DNA of 64,000 nt from Pseudomonas massiliensis (GTDB lineage Bacteria; Pseudomonadota; Gammaproteobacteria; Pseudomonadales; Pseudomonadaceae), in contig NZ_CCYK01000007.1 in assembly GCF_000826105.1 (NCBI RefSeq), forward strand, positions 1 to 64,000. Reading direction: 5' to 3'. The notes beneath the pieces are model-generated. The model made no database searches and was not told the origin of the DNA. It saw nothing but the letters and a program-made list of their open reading frames with translations. This document shows positions 48,993 to 57,912 of the stretch, piece after piece. How positions within the stretch are numbered: the first letter of the stretch is position 1; the number at the start of each line of letters is the position of its first letter. A program made the position numbers and the translations under genes.

Positions 48993-49691
48993 CTAGAACC
49001 TGTAGCCCAGACCGACCATGTACACCCAAGGGTCTACCTCCACGTCCACCTTGGTACGGCCCACGCCCAGCGCGGTAGGGCCGTCCACGCTGGCCTTGGT
49101 GTTGATGTCCGCGTACCAGACGGCGGCATTGAACATCAAGTGATCGGTGAGCATGTAGTCCACCCCCAGTTGCCCGGCCAGCCCGATGGAGTCTTGCAGC
49201 TTGAAGTTGCTGAAGCCCTGGGCCTTGCGCTGGCTGCTCAGGTCTTCGTTATAGAAAAGGGTGTAGTTGACACCCAGGCCCGCATAGGGCTGCAGGCGTG
49301 AGCTGGGCGCCATGGGGTAGTACTGAAGCGACAGTGTGGGCGGCAATTGGCGAATGTCGCCCAGCTTGCCGTCCAGGCCGTCGATACCCGTGGCCGCGCT
49401 GATACCCTTTACGCCGACCCGATGCTGGAAGGGCGTGGCGGCCAGCAGTTCAATGCCCACGTGGTCGGTGATCATGTACGCCAGGGCCAGGCCCAGTTGT
49501 GTGTCGCCGTCCAGAGTCGCCTTGGTGCCGCTGACGCGGGTACCGTCAAGCTTGAGTTCACCGCTGTCTTCGTTGGGGGCAACCTTGGCCGCGCCGGCAC
49601 GGATGATGAAGTCCCCGGCCTGGTGAGCGAAGGCCGAGGGGGAGGCGAGCGCCAGGGCAAGGACGGCGGCACCGAATACAGACGTTTTCAT
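48993..49691 (-). CDS. oprG: Outer membrane protein OprG (OmpW family)
   Basis: Eight-stranded outer membrane barrel for small hydrophobic compounds. The 232 residues start with a signal peptide (MKTSVFGAAVLALALASPSA then FAHQ). The mature part has LAYMITDHVGIELLAATPF and ends in the barrel signal VGLGYRF with the final aromatic residue. GGAG lies 5 bases before the start. It faces the epimerase gene. An ANR-like site lies 58-71 bases upstream, and OprG is known to rise at low oxygen in P. aeruginosa. Confidence 0.95.
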   Translation of the reverse strand: MKTSVFGAAVLALALASPSAFAHQAGDFIIRAGAAKVAPNEDSGELKLDGTRVSGTKATLDGDTQLGLALAYMITDHVGIELLAATPFQHRVGVKGISAATGIDGLDGKLGDIRQLPPTLSLQYYPMAPSSRLQPYAGLGVNYTLFYNEDLSSQRKAQGFSNFKLQDSIGLAGQLGVDYMLTDHLMFNAAVWYADINTKASVDGPTALGVGRTKVDVEVDPWVYMVGLGYRF

Positions 49692-49748
49692 GAAAGCTCC
49701 ATTGACGTACGAATGGCGCAATCCTGAACGTCTCACCTGGTGCGATTA

Positions 49749-49762
49749 TTGACCTGGAGCAA
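49749..49762 (-). promoter_or_regulatory. ANR/FNR-like box upstream of oprG
   Basis: On the oprG strand the sequence is TTGCT-CCAG-GTCAA, nine of ten positions of the ANR consensus TTGAT-N4-GTCAA. If centred at -41.5, transcription starts near 49714, and CAGGAT (49721-49726, reverse) falls at the -10 position. Confidence 0.5.
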
Positions 49763-49805
49763 TAAATGACCGGCTAGGCCTGCGACAACCTGTCGCACGC
49801 CAGGC

Positions 49806-50336
49806 TCAGTCCGGCAGTTCGTAAGCGAAGATTTTCTCCGCCTCCAGCTGATAACCCGCTTCGGCCAGATCGCTGACACTGGCCTTGACCTGCATAGGGC
49901 CTTCGACCCAATAGGGCTGATACAGCTCCTCTACCTTCACGCCCAGCTCTGTATGCACATGGACGATCTGGTTCGAGGGAGGCGGTGGCACATGGATGCA
50001 GGCGCCGTAATAGGGCACCAGGAGAAAATCCGTGGTGCGGCCGTCGTCGTTTACCTCCAGCGGTACGATATAGCCGGGCAGGCGCACCCGCTGGCCATCC
50101 AGTGCCTTGACCACCGGGGCGTGCGGCGCCAACTGATGAGCCGCCGGCGCCGCTTCCACCAGTCCGGTACTCAGCTTGGACAGATCATGCATGGGGGTAA
50201 GCACCGGGGCGACCTTGGGCGCGTCCGGGGGGACCAGCGCCTCCCAGGTCAGCACCTGGATTTGATCCGCCGCAACGGTTTTCGCCAACAGCAGGAGCAT
50301 GCAGAACCACAGGTAGCGCATCGGATTTCTCGTCAT
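49806..50336 (-). CDS. DUF3299 family periplasmic protein
   Basis: Protein of 176 residues with an N-terminal signal segment (MRYLWFCMLLLLAKTVAADQ after a short lead). The core has VRLPGYIVPLE and PYYGACIHVPPPPSNQ, the hallmark of DUF3299, with a Cys and a His that could bind metal. It is last in the minus-strand operon with a DUF2796 protein, ABC ATPase and permease. Such sets belong to the zinc regulon in related bacteria. The start at 50336 or 50321 is uncertain, as neither has a strong ribosome site. Confidence 0.8.
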   Translation of the reverse strand: MTRNPMRYLWFCMLLLLAKTVAADQIQVLTWEALVPPDAPKVAPVLTPMHDLSKLSTGLVEAAPAAHQLAPHAPVVKALDGQRVRLPGYIVPLEVNDDGRTTDFLLVPYYGACIHVPPPPSNQIVHVHTELGVKVEELYQPYWVEGPMQVKASVSDLAEAGYQLEAEKIFAYELPD

Positions 50337-50362
50337 GGAGTCATCACGCCGCAGGCGGCCGC

Positions 50363-51628
50363 CTACAGGTGTACGGTAAGGCCATCGGCCAGCGATTGCC
50401 GGTAAGCCCGCCAGGCGGGGAGGGCGCCAATAAGCAAGGCCGCGATCAATACCAGCCCAAGCAGGGACCATTCATACCTGCCAGGCCACGCCAGGGGCAA
50501 GTACAGCCCATAGTTGGCCTGCACGAAGCCTTGGGCACCGGCGATGCCTGCGTACAGAAGCACCACCCCTGCCACTATCCCCGTCAACGCCAGGGCCCCG
50601 GCTTCAGCGATCATCAGAACGGCGATCTGCCATGGGCGGGCACCCACCGAGCGCAGAATGGCCATCTCCCGCCGGCGCTCGTTGAGGCTGGTCAGGATGG
50701 CCGTGAGCATACCGATCAACCCTGTGATCACTACGAACAGCGAGACCACGAACAGCGCCTGCTCCGCTGTACCCATCAGGCTCCACAGCTCTTGGAGCGC
50801 TACCCCTGGCAGTATCGCCAGCAGCGGTTCGTCCAGGTATTCGTTGACCTCACGCTGCAGCGCAAAGGTCGTTACCCGGTTGTTCAGGCCAACCAGCATC
50901 GCGGTAATGGCCTTGGGCGCAAGGTCCATGTGCCGGGCTTGTTCGGCGCTGATGCGTTGCTCGCCCCGGGCCGGCATGCCGTTGTGCCAGTCGATGTGCA
51001 TGGCTTCCATGCCTGCCAGGCTAGTATGCAAGGTGCGATCGACCGGGGTGCCGGTGCGCTTGAGGATGCCCACCACCTTGAAGGGCTTGTCGTCGTGTTT
51101 GACCAGGCTGATGGTAGCCACGCCGTGGGCCAGTACCAGTTCGTCGCCCAGCTTGTAATGCAGGGCCTGCGCTACCTCGGCACCCAATACCACCTCGAAG
51201 GGGTCGTCAGCGAAGGGGCGCCCCTCGGCCAAGGCCAGCGCTTGCCCTTGGCCATAATGGTAATGCTCGAAGTAGTTCAGGTCCGTACCCATCACTCGAT
51301 AACCGCGATGGGAGTCGCCCAGGGAAATGGGAATCGCCCACTTTACTCGGGGGTCGTTCGCGTAGTGTTCGTAGCTGCTCCAGCGGATGTTGTTGGTGGC
51401 GTTGCCAATGCGGAATACCGAGTACAGCAACAGGTTGATGGACCCAGAGCGGGCGCCTATCACCAGGTCGGTGCCGCTGATCGTGCTGGCGAAGCTGGCT
51501 CGGGCCTCGGTGCGCACGCGCTCCACTGCCAGTAGCAGGCAAACGGACACAGCGATGGCGAAGGCCGTCAACGCGGCGGTGAAACGGCGATTGCCCAGGC
51601 TTGCCAGGGCCAGGCGTAACAAAGGCAT
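50363..51628 (-). CDS. FtsX/MacB-like ABC transporter permease
   Basis: Membrane protein of 421 residues. One hydrophobic segment lies near the N-terminus (about 17-35), then a large periplasmic domain (about 40-270), then three segments (about 290-310, 340-375, 390-410). The block ERRREMAILRSVGARPWQIA after the second one is typical of FtsX-type permeases. It should pair with the ATPase whose stop overlaps its start (TGATG). This type usually does mechanical work or lipoprotein handling in the periplasm, not simple import. Confidence 0.88.
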   Translation of the reverse strand: MPLLRLALASLGNRRFTAALTAFAIAVSVCLLLAVERVRTEARASFASTISGTDLVIGARSGSINLLLYSVFRIGNATNNIRWSSYEHYANDPRVKWAIPISLGDSHRGYRVMGTDLNYFEHYHYGQGQALALAEGRPFADDPFEVVLGAEVAQALHYKLGDELVLAHGVATISLVKHDDKPFKVVGILKRTGTPVDRTLHTSLAGMEAMHIDWHNGMPARGEQRISAEQARHMDLAPKAITAMLVGLNNRVTTFALQREVNEYLDEPLLAILPGVALQELWSLMGTAEQALFVVSLFVVITGLIGMLTAILTSLNERRREMAILRSVGARPWQIAVLMIAEAGALALTGIVAGVVLLYAGIAGAQGFVQANYGLYLPLAWPGRYEWSLLGLVLIAALLIGALPAWRAYRQSLADGLTVHL

Positions 51629-52335
51629 CAGGCCTCCGGCGCGCGTGCGGCGCGGTTCAGTTCAATCAAGGATTCAGCGCGGTCGAACAGTGTGGCCAGG
51701 CTCTGGTCGTGGCTGACGAACAGCAGCCCCGCGTCGGCGGCCCGGCACTCTTCGAACAGCAACCGCAGGAAAGCCTCGCGGGCGTCACTGTCCAGCGCCG
51801 AGGTCGGCTCGTCGGCGATCACCAGTTCCGGCTGGCCAATAAGCGATCGGGCCGCGGCGACCCTTTGCTGCTGGCCGATAGAGAGCGCGTCGGCGCGTCT
51901 TCCCCATAGTTCGTTCGACAGTCCAAGGCGCTCGAGGAGGGTATGTGCCGCCTGTTCGACGCTGCCGTAACGTTCCAGGGCGCGAGCCTTGCGCAAGCTC
52001 GAGAATTGACAAGGCAGCGATACGTTCTCGCGCACGGACAGGAACGGCAACAGGTTGAACTGCTGAAAGATATACCCGGTGTGGTCCACTCTGAAGCGGT
52101 CACGGGCGCCCTGCCCCAGCGCGGTCAGGTTCTGCCCCAGCAGCAGCACCTGACCACGGCCGGGCAATTGCACACCGCCCAACAGCCCCAGCAAGGTGGT
52201 TTTGCCGCTGCCGCTCGGCCCCTTCAAGAACAGGCTTTGGCCGCGGTCCAGCCGCAATGAAGGCAGGTCCAGAAGCTCGGGCTGGCCTGGCCAGGCGAAG
52301 CCCACTTCCTGGAGTTCGATCAAGGCTGCGGTCAT
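51628..52335 (-). CDS. ABC transporter ATP-binding protein (LolD/MacB type)
   Basis: Nucleotide-binding subunit, 235 residues. Walker A is GPSGSGKTTLL, the Q loop is in YIFQQFNLLPFLSV, the signature is LSIGQQQR (the usual LSGGQ has Ile for Gly), and Walker B is LVIADEPTSALDS, with the switch His in VSHDQ. Start ATG 52335 is two bases after the DUF2796 stop, and the stop overlaps the permease start. It powers the FtsX-like permease of the same operon. Confidence 0.92.
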   Translation of the reverse strand: MTAALIELQEVGFAWPGQPELLDLPSLRLDRGQSLFLKGPSGSGKTTLLGLLGGVQLPGRGQVLLLGQNLTALGQGARDRFRVDHTGYIFQQFNLLPFLSVRENVSLPCQFSSLRKARALERYGSVEQAAHTLLERLGLSNELWGRRADALSIGQQQRVAAARSLIGQPELVIADEPTSALDSDAREAFLRLLFEECRAADAGLLFVSHDQSLATLFDRAESLIELNRAARAPEA

Positions 52336-52337
52336 GT

Positions 52338-52913
52338 TCAGAAAGCCAGCTTGCTGTTGTCCGGGGTGGCATCCAGGCCAACCTGGCCATTGGGGGTAAT
52401 GGCTTGGACCAGCACCTTGTGGGTCGACGGGAAGGTAGTGAAGAACCGTGCCAGGTCCAAGCCCGTCAGTGCCTGGGGCTGCTCGCAATGGAGCTGGAAA
52501 TGACCGTCCACATCGCTGTGCTCGTGGTGGGCGTCGGCGTCATGCTCATCGTGGTCGTGGTCGTGGTCGGAAGCTGCATTGCCAAAGAGGGGGCTGAGCA
52601 GCTCCTGGCGGGTCACGCTGCAACGGGCCGCGGCTGGGAGGTTGAACAGCTCCAGGGGCGCGGTCAGTTTTTCCCGCGCACGGGCAACGGCGGCACGGTC
52701 TGCATCGGACGTGGGTGCGTGCTCGAAGCCCACCAGGTTCATGCCCGGGCTATCCAGGTCCAGGGCGAGGGTTTGGCCATCCAGGGCGACATCCAGGCGG
52801 GCAGTACCATGCTCATGGGCGCCCAGGCTGCCATGACTATGGGGTGCCTTGGTCGCTGCGTGGCTCAGGCTGGGCAACAGGCAGAAAGAAAACACAAGAA
52901 GAGCATGGCGCAT
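52338..52913 (-). CDS. His-rich DUF2796 periplasmic protein, ZrgA-like
   Basis: Probable zinc-binding protein, 191 residues. A signal peptide (MRHALLVFSFCLLPSLSHA) is followed by HSHGSLGAHEHGTARL and a His-Asp tract DHDHDHDEHDADAHHEHSD near residues 115-134. Both are apt to bind Zn(II). DUF2796 proteins such as Vibrio ZrgA take part in zinc uptake. It leads the four-gene operon, and a Zur-like box lies 29 bases upstream of its start, so it should be made when zinc is scarce. Confidence 0.88.
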   Translation of the reverse strand: MRHALLVFSFCLLPSLSHAATKAPHSHGSLGAHEHGTARLDVALDGQTLALDLDSPGMNLVGFEHAPTSDADRAAVARAREKLTAPLELFNLPAAARCSVTRQELLSPLFGNAASDHDHDHDEHDADAHHEHSDVDGHFQLHCEQPQALTGLDLARFFTTFPSTHKVLVQAITPNGQVGLDATPDNSKLAF

Positions 52914-52941
52914 GGTGAGTCCGGTCCGCTGGAAATTGTTA

Positions 52942-52954
52942 GTTATGTTATAAC
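52942..52954 (-). promoter_or_regulatory. Zur-like operator of the zinc operon
   Basis: GTTATGTTATAAC, a 13-base palindrome (GTTAT-N3-ATAAC) like the core of gammaproteobacterial Zur boxes, in a run of A and T that differs from the GC-rich surroundings. It is placed where repression of the DUF2796 operon would act. Confidence 0.75.
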
Positions 52955-53064
52955 GATTGCGGGCATCCCGCCTAGCCTCGCCGGTGAGGGTTTCATGTAA
53001 GCCATCATGACCCTAGCCGTAACACCCGTGCTATGGTCGAAATCCTATTTCGCGAGGTGAAGGA

Positions 53065-53430
53065 ATGATCAGAATCACGGGTACCCTTGGCCAGTGGCCG
53101 GTGGACCTTTGCATCGAAATGGGCGAGGGCGATTGGGCTCGATTGCAAGGTGTGCTGCAGATTACCCCGGCAGATGAGGCCCACGCGCTGGAAAGGCCTG
53201 CTTCGCCTACGCCACAGGCGGCAGCGGCCAGCGACACGCTGTGGGATAGCGCGCTGGCCCTGGTCGAAGCCAGCGGCCAGATCAGCGGCCCGGCCTTGTT
53301 CGAACAACTGGAAGGGCTGGCCGGCAGTGCCCAGGCGGGCAAGCGGCTGTTGGTGCGCTTGCGCCACTGCTCACAGGTGCGGGTACTCAGTGGCGCCGAC
53401 GCGCCACTGTACACCTGGGCTGGTCAGTAA
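53065..53430 (+). CDS. Conserved hypothetical protein
   Basis: A 121-residue protein, MIRITGTLGQWPVDLCIEM at the start, without signal peptide, membrane segment or motif I know. The N-terminal third looks like a beta sheet, the C-terminal half helical (LWDSALALVEASGQISGPAL). GAAGGA precedes ATG 53065. It sits between the zinc operon and the thioredoxin-like gene, in the place of PA4062 in P. aeruginosa, and overlaps the end of the latter by 7 bases. Function unknown. Confidence 0.75.
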   Translation: MIRITGTLGQWPVDLCIEMGEGDWARLQGVLQITPADEAHALERPASPTPQAAAASDTLWDSALALVEASGQISGPALFEQLEGLAGSAQAGKRLLVRLRHCSQVRVLSGADAPLYTWAGQ

Positions 53431-54296
53431 AGCGCGGCGAAAAGCTTGCGGCGGTAGGTGGTCACCAGGGGGTGGTCATTGCCCAGCAAATCGAAGACCT
53501 GCAGCAGCGTCTTGTGTGGCAGCCCTTCGTTGTACGCCCGGTTGCGCTGGAACAGCTTCAGCAAGCCGTCCAGGGCCGCCTCGTACTGCTGGCGGGCCAG
53601 TTGGCGTACGCACAGTTGATAGGCGGCTTCGTCGTCGTTGGGGTTCTGGGCCAGTCGGCTTTTCAGCTCGGCGGCATCCGGCAGGTCGCCGGCCTGGCGC
53701 AGGAAGGTCAACTGCGCCTTGGCGCCCGCCAAGGCCGCCTTGTGTTCATCACCCGTAACCGCGTTAAGCACGGTCTCCGCCTCGCTCAATGCGTTGCGCT
53801 CAGCGAGGCAGCGGGCGTAGAGGATAAGCGCGCCGGCATTGCTGTTGTCGGTGCTGAGCAAAGCCTGCAAGGTGGCCTCCGCCTCGCTGTAGCGACCTTC
53901 GACGAACAGTGCCTGGGCTTGCTCATAAGGGTCTGCCGCAGCGGGGGCCGGCTCCGCCACGTGGGGCTCAAGCATCGCGCGGATCGCCGACTCGGGCTGG
54001 GCACCGGCGAAACCGTCCACCGGCTGGCCATCCTTGAACAGCACCACGGTCGGCAGGCTGCGCACGCCAAACATGGCCACCACCTGCTGTTCCACGTCGC
54101 AGTTCACCTTGGCCAGCAACAGCTCCCCTTGGTAGCTTTCGGTAATCTTCTGCAATATCGGCATCAGCGCCTTGCAGGGTGCGCACCAGTCTGCCCAGAA
54201 ATCCACCAGCACTGGTTTGTGGAAGGAGTTCTCGAGCACCAGTTGCTGGAAGTTGGCATCGGTGGCGTCGAAGATGTAAGGGGTGTCCTGACTCAT
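53424..54296 (-). CDS. cnoX: Thioredoxin-fold chaperone CnoX (YbbN)
   Basis: 290 residues: a thioredoxin domain (1-110) with the active site WCAPC (C38 and C41), then TPR-like helices (about 120-285) such as EGRYSEAEATLQALL. CnoX holds unfolded proteins under oxidative stress and passes them to GroEL or DnaK. E. coli CnoX has lost one active Cys; here both are present, so reductase activity is possible. ATG 54296 is chosen as MSQDTPYIFDAT matches relatives. It follows the methyltransferase gene by 32 bases. Confidence 0.92.
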   Translation of the reverse strand: MSQDTPYIFDATDANFQQLVLENSFHKPVLVDFWADWCAPCKALMPILQKITESYQGELLLAKVNCDVEQQVVAMFGVRSLPTVVLFKDGQPVDGFAGAQPESAIRAMLEPHVAEPAPAAADPYEQAQALFVEGRYSEAEATLQALLSTDNSNAGALILYARCLAERNALSEAETVLNAVTGDEHKAALAGAKAQLTFLRQAGDLPDAAELKSRLAQNPNDDEAAYQLCVRQLARQQYEAALDGLLKLFQRNRAYNEGLPHKTLLQVFDLLGNDHPLVTTYRRKLFAALY

Positions 54297-54328
54297 GGTG
54301 AATCCCGAAGAAGGCAAGGTTGATGACA

Positions 54329-55012
54329 CTATAAAGGCTGCGTCCGTGGCCCGGTAGTCGGTGCCTGGCCATGGTACAGGCTGACCCGGCGAAATTCCGC
54401 GGGCTCGGCCAGGTCCGGCAGGGTCAAGGCGTCCAGGCATGCGAGTTGTCGATAGGCGGGATGCGTGAAGTCCCGCACCCGGGAGTCCGCGACCAGGGCA
54501 TGGGGCGCATGCTCTAGAAAGCGGTCCAGCAAGGGCAGGTTCTCTCGGTCATAAAGCACGTCGGCGACCAGGATCAGGTCGAACGGGCCTTGGACTGTGG
54601 TGAAGTCCGCGCTGTGGCTAAGCGTTACTCCGTTCAGCGCCGCGTTGGCCTCACAAGCTGCCAGGGCCAGTTCGTCCATGTCACAGGCGACCACTTCAAC
54701 GGCACCCGCCCGGGCTGCGGCAATGGCCGCTACGCCGGAGCCAGCGCCGAAATCCAGCACGCGCTTGCCTTGCACCCAATGCGGGTGCGAAGCCAGCCAG
54801 CGAGCCATGGCCAGCCCGCTGGCCCAGCAGAAGCTCCAGTAGGGCGGGGCCTGGAGGATGCGTCGGGTTTCCTCGCCGCTGAACGGGCGAGCCATATGGG
54901 CCGGGTCAAGCAGCCACAGGCGCAAGTCGGTACCCGGCAAGGTCGATTCGATCAAGCGGGCGTCGCCGAGCAATTCCCGTACGGCTGTCTGAAGCAGTTC
55001 CAGGGACGTCAT
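54329..55012 (-). CDS. Class I SAM-dependent methyltransferase (ETFB-lysine methyltransferase type)
   Basis: 227 residues. The SAM-binding motif I is VLDFGAGSGVAAIAAARAG, with the acidic residue VACDMDEL at the end of strand two. PYWSFCWASGLAMARWLA before it and LVADVLYDRENLPLL after it are seen in the METTL20/ETFBKMT group of protein lysine methyltransferases. The target protein cannot be told from sequence. Its start overlaps the lipoprotein stop by four bases, so the three minus-strand genes form one unit. Confidence 0.8.
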   Translation of the reverse strand: MTSLELLQTAVRELLGDARLIESTLPGTDLRLWLLDPAHMARPFSGEETRRILQAPPYWSFCWASGLAMARWLASHPHWVQGKRVLDFGAGSGVAAIAAARAGAVEVVACDMDELALAACEANAALNGVTLSHSADFTTVQGPFDLILVADVLYDRENLPLLDRFLEHAPHALVADSRVRDFTHPAYRQLACLDALTLPDLAEPAEFRRVSLYHGQAPTTGPRTQPL

Positions 55013-55470
55013 GGCGCCTTGGTCATTTCCAGCGTACCCAGCGCCTGGGTGGCGGGACCGCCGATCTGTCTGGGCGGCAGGTGCAGAATCAGCTGCCCGG
55101 ATTGGCTCGCTCGGCCGCGCAGTTCGACGTGGCCCTGCTGGGGGAAGGCCTCCGGGTTGAAGCGCAGTCGGAAGGGCAGGGGCTGCCCCGTTCCGGCCAG
55201 CGTCGTGTTGGCCAGCAATTGTTGTGGACGGCCGCGGTCATCCACTACCAACATGGCCAGCTCTACCTCGGCGCCCCTGGGAATGGACAGCAATTGCCCG
55301 CTAAGCTCGCGCTGGTAGGCAGGCAGAGGGCCGAGCGGCTCGGGGTCACGAATGTCCGGGGCGGCGGGCTTGGTCACCGGGCTGGCGGGTACCGCTGGCG
55401 TGGGCGGTTCGCCGGCGCAGGCAGCCAGCAGCCCGAGGCAGCAGAGCAAGGCAAGTGAACGTACTGTCAT
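55009..55470 (-). CDS. YbaY-like lipoprotein
   Basis: A 153-residue lipoprotein: signal segment MTVRSLALLCCLGLLAAC with lipobox LAAC, then a Pro-rich linker (to about 45). The domain resembles YbaY/YscW (LSGQLLSIPRGAEVEL and LPFRLRFNPEAF). Such proteins are anchored to the outer membrane; their role is unclear. I use ATG 55470, as upstream codons would hide the signal peptide. Probable first gene of the unit with the methyltransferase and cnoX. Confidence 0.8.
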   Translation of the reverse strand: MTVRSLALLCCLGLLAACAGEPPTPAVPASPVTKPAAPDIRDPEPLGPLPAYQRELSGQLLSIPRGAEVELAMLVVDDRGRPQQLLANTTLAGTGQPLPFRLRFNPEAFPQQGHVELRGRASQSGQLILHLPPRQIGGPATQALGTLEMTKAP

Positions 55471-55612
55471 GGGCCTGTTCCTGTAGGCATGTCTGATGGC
55501 GTCATCGCAGGGGCCTGTATACCGCAAAGCCCGGCTCGTGTCTTTGCCGAGGCTGTGTCTCGGCCGGGCGATGCGCTAACATTGGCGTCCATTTTCAAGC
55601 TGACTGGCTGCC

Positions 55613-56077
55613 ATGCACTGTCCCTTCTGCGCTGCCAACGACACCAAGGTCATCGATTCGCGGTTGGTCGCCGAAGGCGAACAGGTCCGCCGCCGCCGTG
55701 AATGCGTCGCCTGTGGCGAACGTTTCACCACCTTCGAAACCGCCGAGCTCGTCTTGCCTCGCTTGATCAAGCAAGACGGCAGCCGCCAGCCCTTCGACGA
55801 AGAAAAGCTGCGCGCCGGCATGCAGCGAGCCTTGGAAAAACGCCCGGTGAGCATCGAGCGGCTGGAAGCCGCCCTGGGTCATATCAAGGGGCAATTGCGT
55901 GCCACGGGCGAACGGGAAGTCAAATCCCTCGTCGTTGGCGAACTGGTAATGGCGGAACTGCGCAAGCTCGACGAAGTGGCCTATATCCGTTTCGCCTCGG
56001 TGTACCGTCGCTTCCAGGCACTGGATGAGTTCCGCGAAGAGCTCGACCGCCTGGCCCGGGAGCCGGCCAGCAAATGA
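55613..56077 (+). CDS. nrdR: Transcriptional repressor NrdR
   Basis: Nucleotide-sensing repressor of ribonucleotide reductase genes. The 154 residues have a zinc ribbon (CPFC at 3-6, CVAC at 31-34) and an ATP-cone domain (about 49-139, starting [20 protein letters not shown]). Length is standard. The stop overlaps the ribD start by four bases (ATGA), the usual nrdR-ribD link in gammaproteobacteria. Confidence 0.97.
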   Translation: MHCPFCAANDTKVIDSRLVAEGEQVRRRRECVACGERFTTFETAELVLPRLIKQDGSRQPFDEEKLRAGMQRALEKRPVSIERLEAALGHIKGQLRATGEREVKSLVVGELVMAELRKLDEVAYIRFASVYRRFQALDEFREELDRLAREPASK

Positions 56078-57213
56078 TTACCCCCCCGCAGGACAGCCTC
56101 GACCACCGATTCATGGCACGCGCCCTGGAGCTGGCGCGGCACGGGCTGTATTCCACCCACCCAAACCCTAGGGTGGGCTGTGTGATCACCCAGGGCGAAC
56201 AGGTGGTGGGCGAGGGCTGGCATGTACGCGCCGGGGAGCCTCACGCCGAGGTGCATGCGCTGCGCCAGGCCGGCGAAGCCGCGCGTGGCGCCACGGCCTA
56301 CGTGACCCTGGAACCCTGCAGCCATCACGGGCGAACGCCGCCTTGCGCCGACGCCTTGCTCGCTGCCGGGATAAGCCGCGTCGTTGCAGCCATGCAGGAC
56401 CCGAACCCGCAAGTGTCGGGCCAGGGGCTGGCAAGGCTGGCCGCGGCAGGCGTTGTCGTGCGCAGTGGCGTGCTGGAGGGTGAAGCCCGGGCCTTGAACC
56501 CCGGGTTTATCAAGCGCATGGAGTGCGGCCTGCCTTTCGTGCGGGTCAAGCTGGCCATGAGCCTGGACGGCCGCACGGCCATGGCCAGCGGTGAAAGCCA
56601 GTGGATAACCGGGCCCCAGGCACGCCGCGAAGTGCAGCGCCTGCGTGCCCGTTCCAGCGTGGTGCTCAGTGGCGCGGATACTCTGCTTGCCGATGGCGCC
56701 CGGTTGACCGTACGCCCGGAGGAGCTGGGCCTCAATGAAGCCGAGGCCGCGCTCGCCGCGGGTCGCCAGCCACTGCGGGTTTTGGTCGATGGTCGGCTGC
56801 GGGTACCCCTGGACGCGCCGTTCTTCCAGGCCGGCCCCACGCTGGTAATCTGCGCGACGCCACCGGTGGCCCAGCAGGCTTATACCGCCATGGGCGCCGA
56901 AATTCTGTGTGTCCCAGGCCACAACGGTCGCTGCGACCTGGTCGAGCTATTGCGCTCGCTGGCGCTGCGCGGGGTCAACGAGGTGTTGGTCGAAGCTGGC
57001 CCAAGCCTGGCCGGCGCCTTCGCTCAAGCGGAGCTGGTGGATGAGTACCGCTTGTTCATGGCCGGCACCTTCCTCGGCTCAAGCGCGAGGCCCTTGCTGG
57101 ATTGGCCGCTGGCACGCATGGCCGAGGCGCCCCGCTTGAAGATCACCCAGATGCGCGCGGTGGGCGACGACTGGCAAGTCATTGCCGTGCCCGCGCCCGT
57201 TCGCCCCGTATAA
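56074..57213 (+). CDS. ribD: Bifunctional riboflavin deaminase/reductase RibD
   Basis: Performs the second and third steps of riboflavin synthesis: deamination of the pyrimidine and reduction of its ribose. The 379 residues hold the zinc deaminase domain (1-145; HAE in [11 protein letters not shown] and [15 protein letters not shown]) and the NADPH reductase domain (about 150-370; [13 protein letters not shown] and [13 protein letters not shown]). Both seem intact. It opens the rib cluster with nrdR. Confidence 0.97.
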   Translation: MITPPQDSLDHRFMARALELARHGLYSTHPNPRVGCVITQGEQVVGEGWHVRAGEPHAEVHALRQAGEAARGATAYVTLEPCSHHGRTPPCADALLAAGISRVVAAMQDPNPQVSGQGLARLAAAGVVVRSGVLEGEARALNPGFIKRMECGLPFVRVKLAMSLDGRTAMASGESQWITGPQARREVQRLRARSSVVLSGADTLLADGARLTVRPEELGLNEAEAALAAGRQPLRVLVDGRLRVPLDAPFFQAGPTLVICATPPVAQQAYTAMGAEILCVPGHNGRCDLVELLRSLALRGVNEVLVEAGPSLAGAFAQAELVDEYRLFMAGTFLGSSARPLLDWPLARMAEAPRLKITQMRAVGDDWQVIAVPAPVRPV

Positions 57214-57236
57214 TTCCCCGTTTTCCGGAGGTCCTC

Positions 57237-57896
57237 ATGTTTACCGGTATCATCGAATCCATTGGCAGCATTCGTGCCCTCACGCCCAAGGGCGGCGATG
57301 TACGGGTGCATGTGCACACCGGCAAGCTGGACCTGGCCGACGTCAAGCTCGGCGACAGCATCGCGGTCAATGGCGTTTGCCTGACCGCGGTCGAGTTGCC
57401 TGGTGATGGCTTCTGGGCCGACGTCAGCCGGGAAACCCTCGACTGCACCGCCTTCAATGATCTGAAAGTCGGCAGCCCGGTCAACCTTGAAAAGGCGCTG
57501 ACCCCCAGCAGTCGCCTGGGTGGTCACCTGGTGAGTGGTCATGTGGATGGCGTAGGCGAGATCATCGCCCGTAGCGATAACGCCCGGGCGGTGCAGTTCA
57601 CTGTCCGCGCGCCCAAGGCCCTGGCCCGCTATATCGCCCACAAGGGGTCGATCACTGTCGACGGCACCAGCCTCACCGTCAACGCAGTCAACGGCGCCGA
57701 TTTCGAGCTAACCATCGTGCCGCATACCTTGGCCGAAACCATCATGGCCGACTACCGCCCCGGCCGCCGCGTGAACCTGGAGGTGGACCTCCTGGCCCGC
57801 TACCTCGAGCGGCTGCTGCTGGGCGACAAAGCCGCCGAGCCAGGCCAGGGCGGCATCACTGAAAGCTTCCTGGCCGCCAACGGCTACCTCAAATAA
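57237..57896 (+). CDS. ribE: Riboflavin synthase alpha chain
   Basis: Turns two molecules of lumazine into riboflavin, the last step. The 219 residues are two similar lumazine-binding barrels (1-97 and 98-200), each with a G-D-S/S-V-x-V-x-G-x-x-L pattern: GDSIAVNGVCLT and GSITVDGTSLTV. GGAGG lies 6 bases before ATG 57237. The gene is called ribC in E. coli. It lies 23 bases after ribD. Confidence 0.97.
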   Translation: MFTGIIESIGSIRALTPKGGDVRVHVHTGKLDLADVKLGDSIAVNGVCLTAVELPGDGFWADVSRETLDCTAFNDLKVGSPVNLEKALTPSSRLGGHLVSGHVDGVGEIIARSDNARAVQFTVRAPKALARYIAHKGSITVDGTSLTVNAVNGADFELTIVPHTLAETIMADYRPGRRVNLEVDLLARYLERLLLGDKAAEPGQGGITESFLAANGYLK

Positions 57897-57912
57897 CACA
57901 AGGGGGTGCCTA

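Noticed and set aside
57214..57236. FMN riboswitch in front of the riboflavin genes
   Set aside because: The gaps before ribE (23 bases), ribB (16 bases) and ribH (80 bases) are too short, and the 127 bases before ribA show no RFN-like stems.
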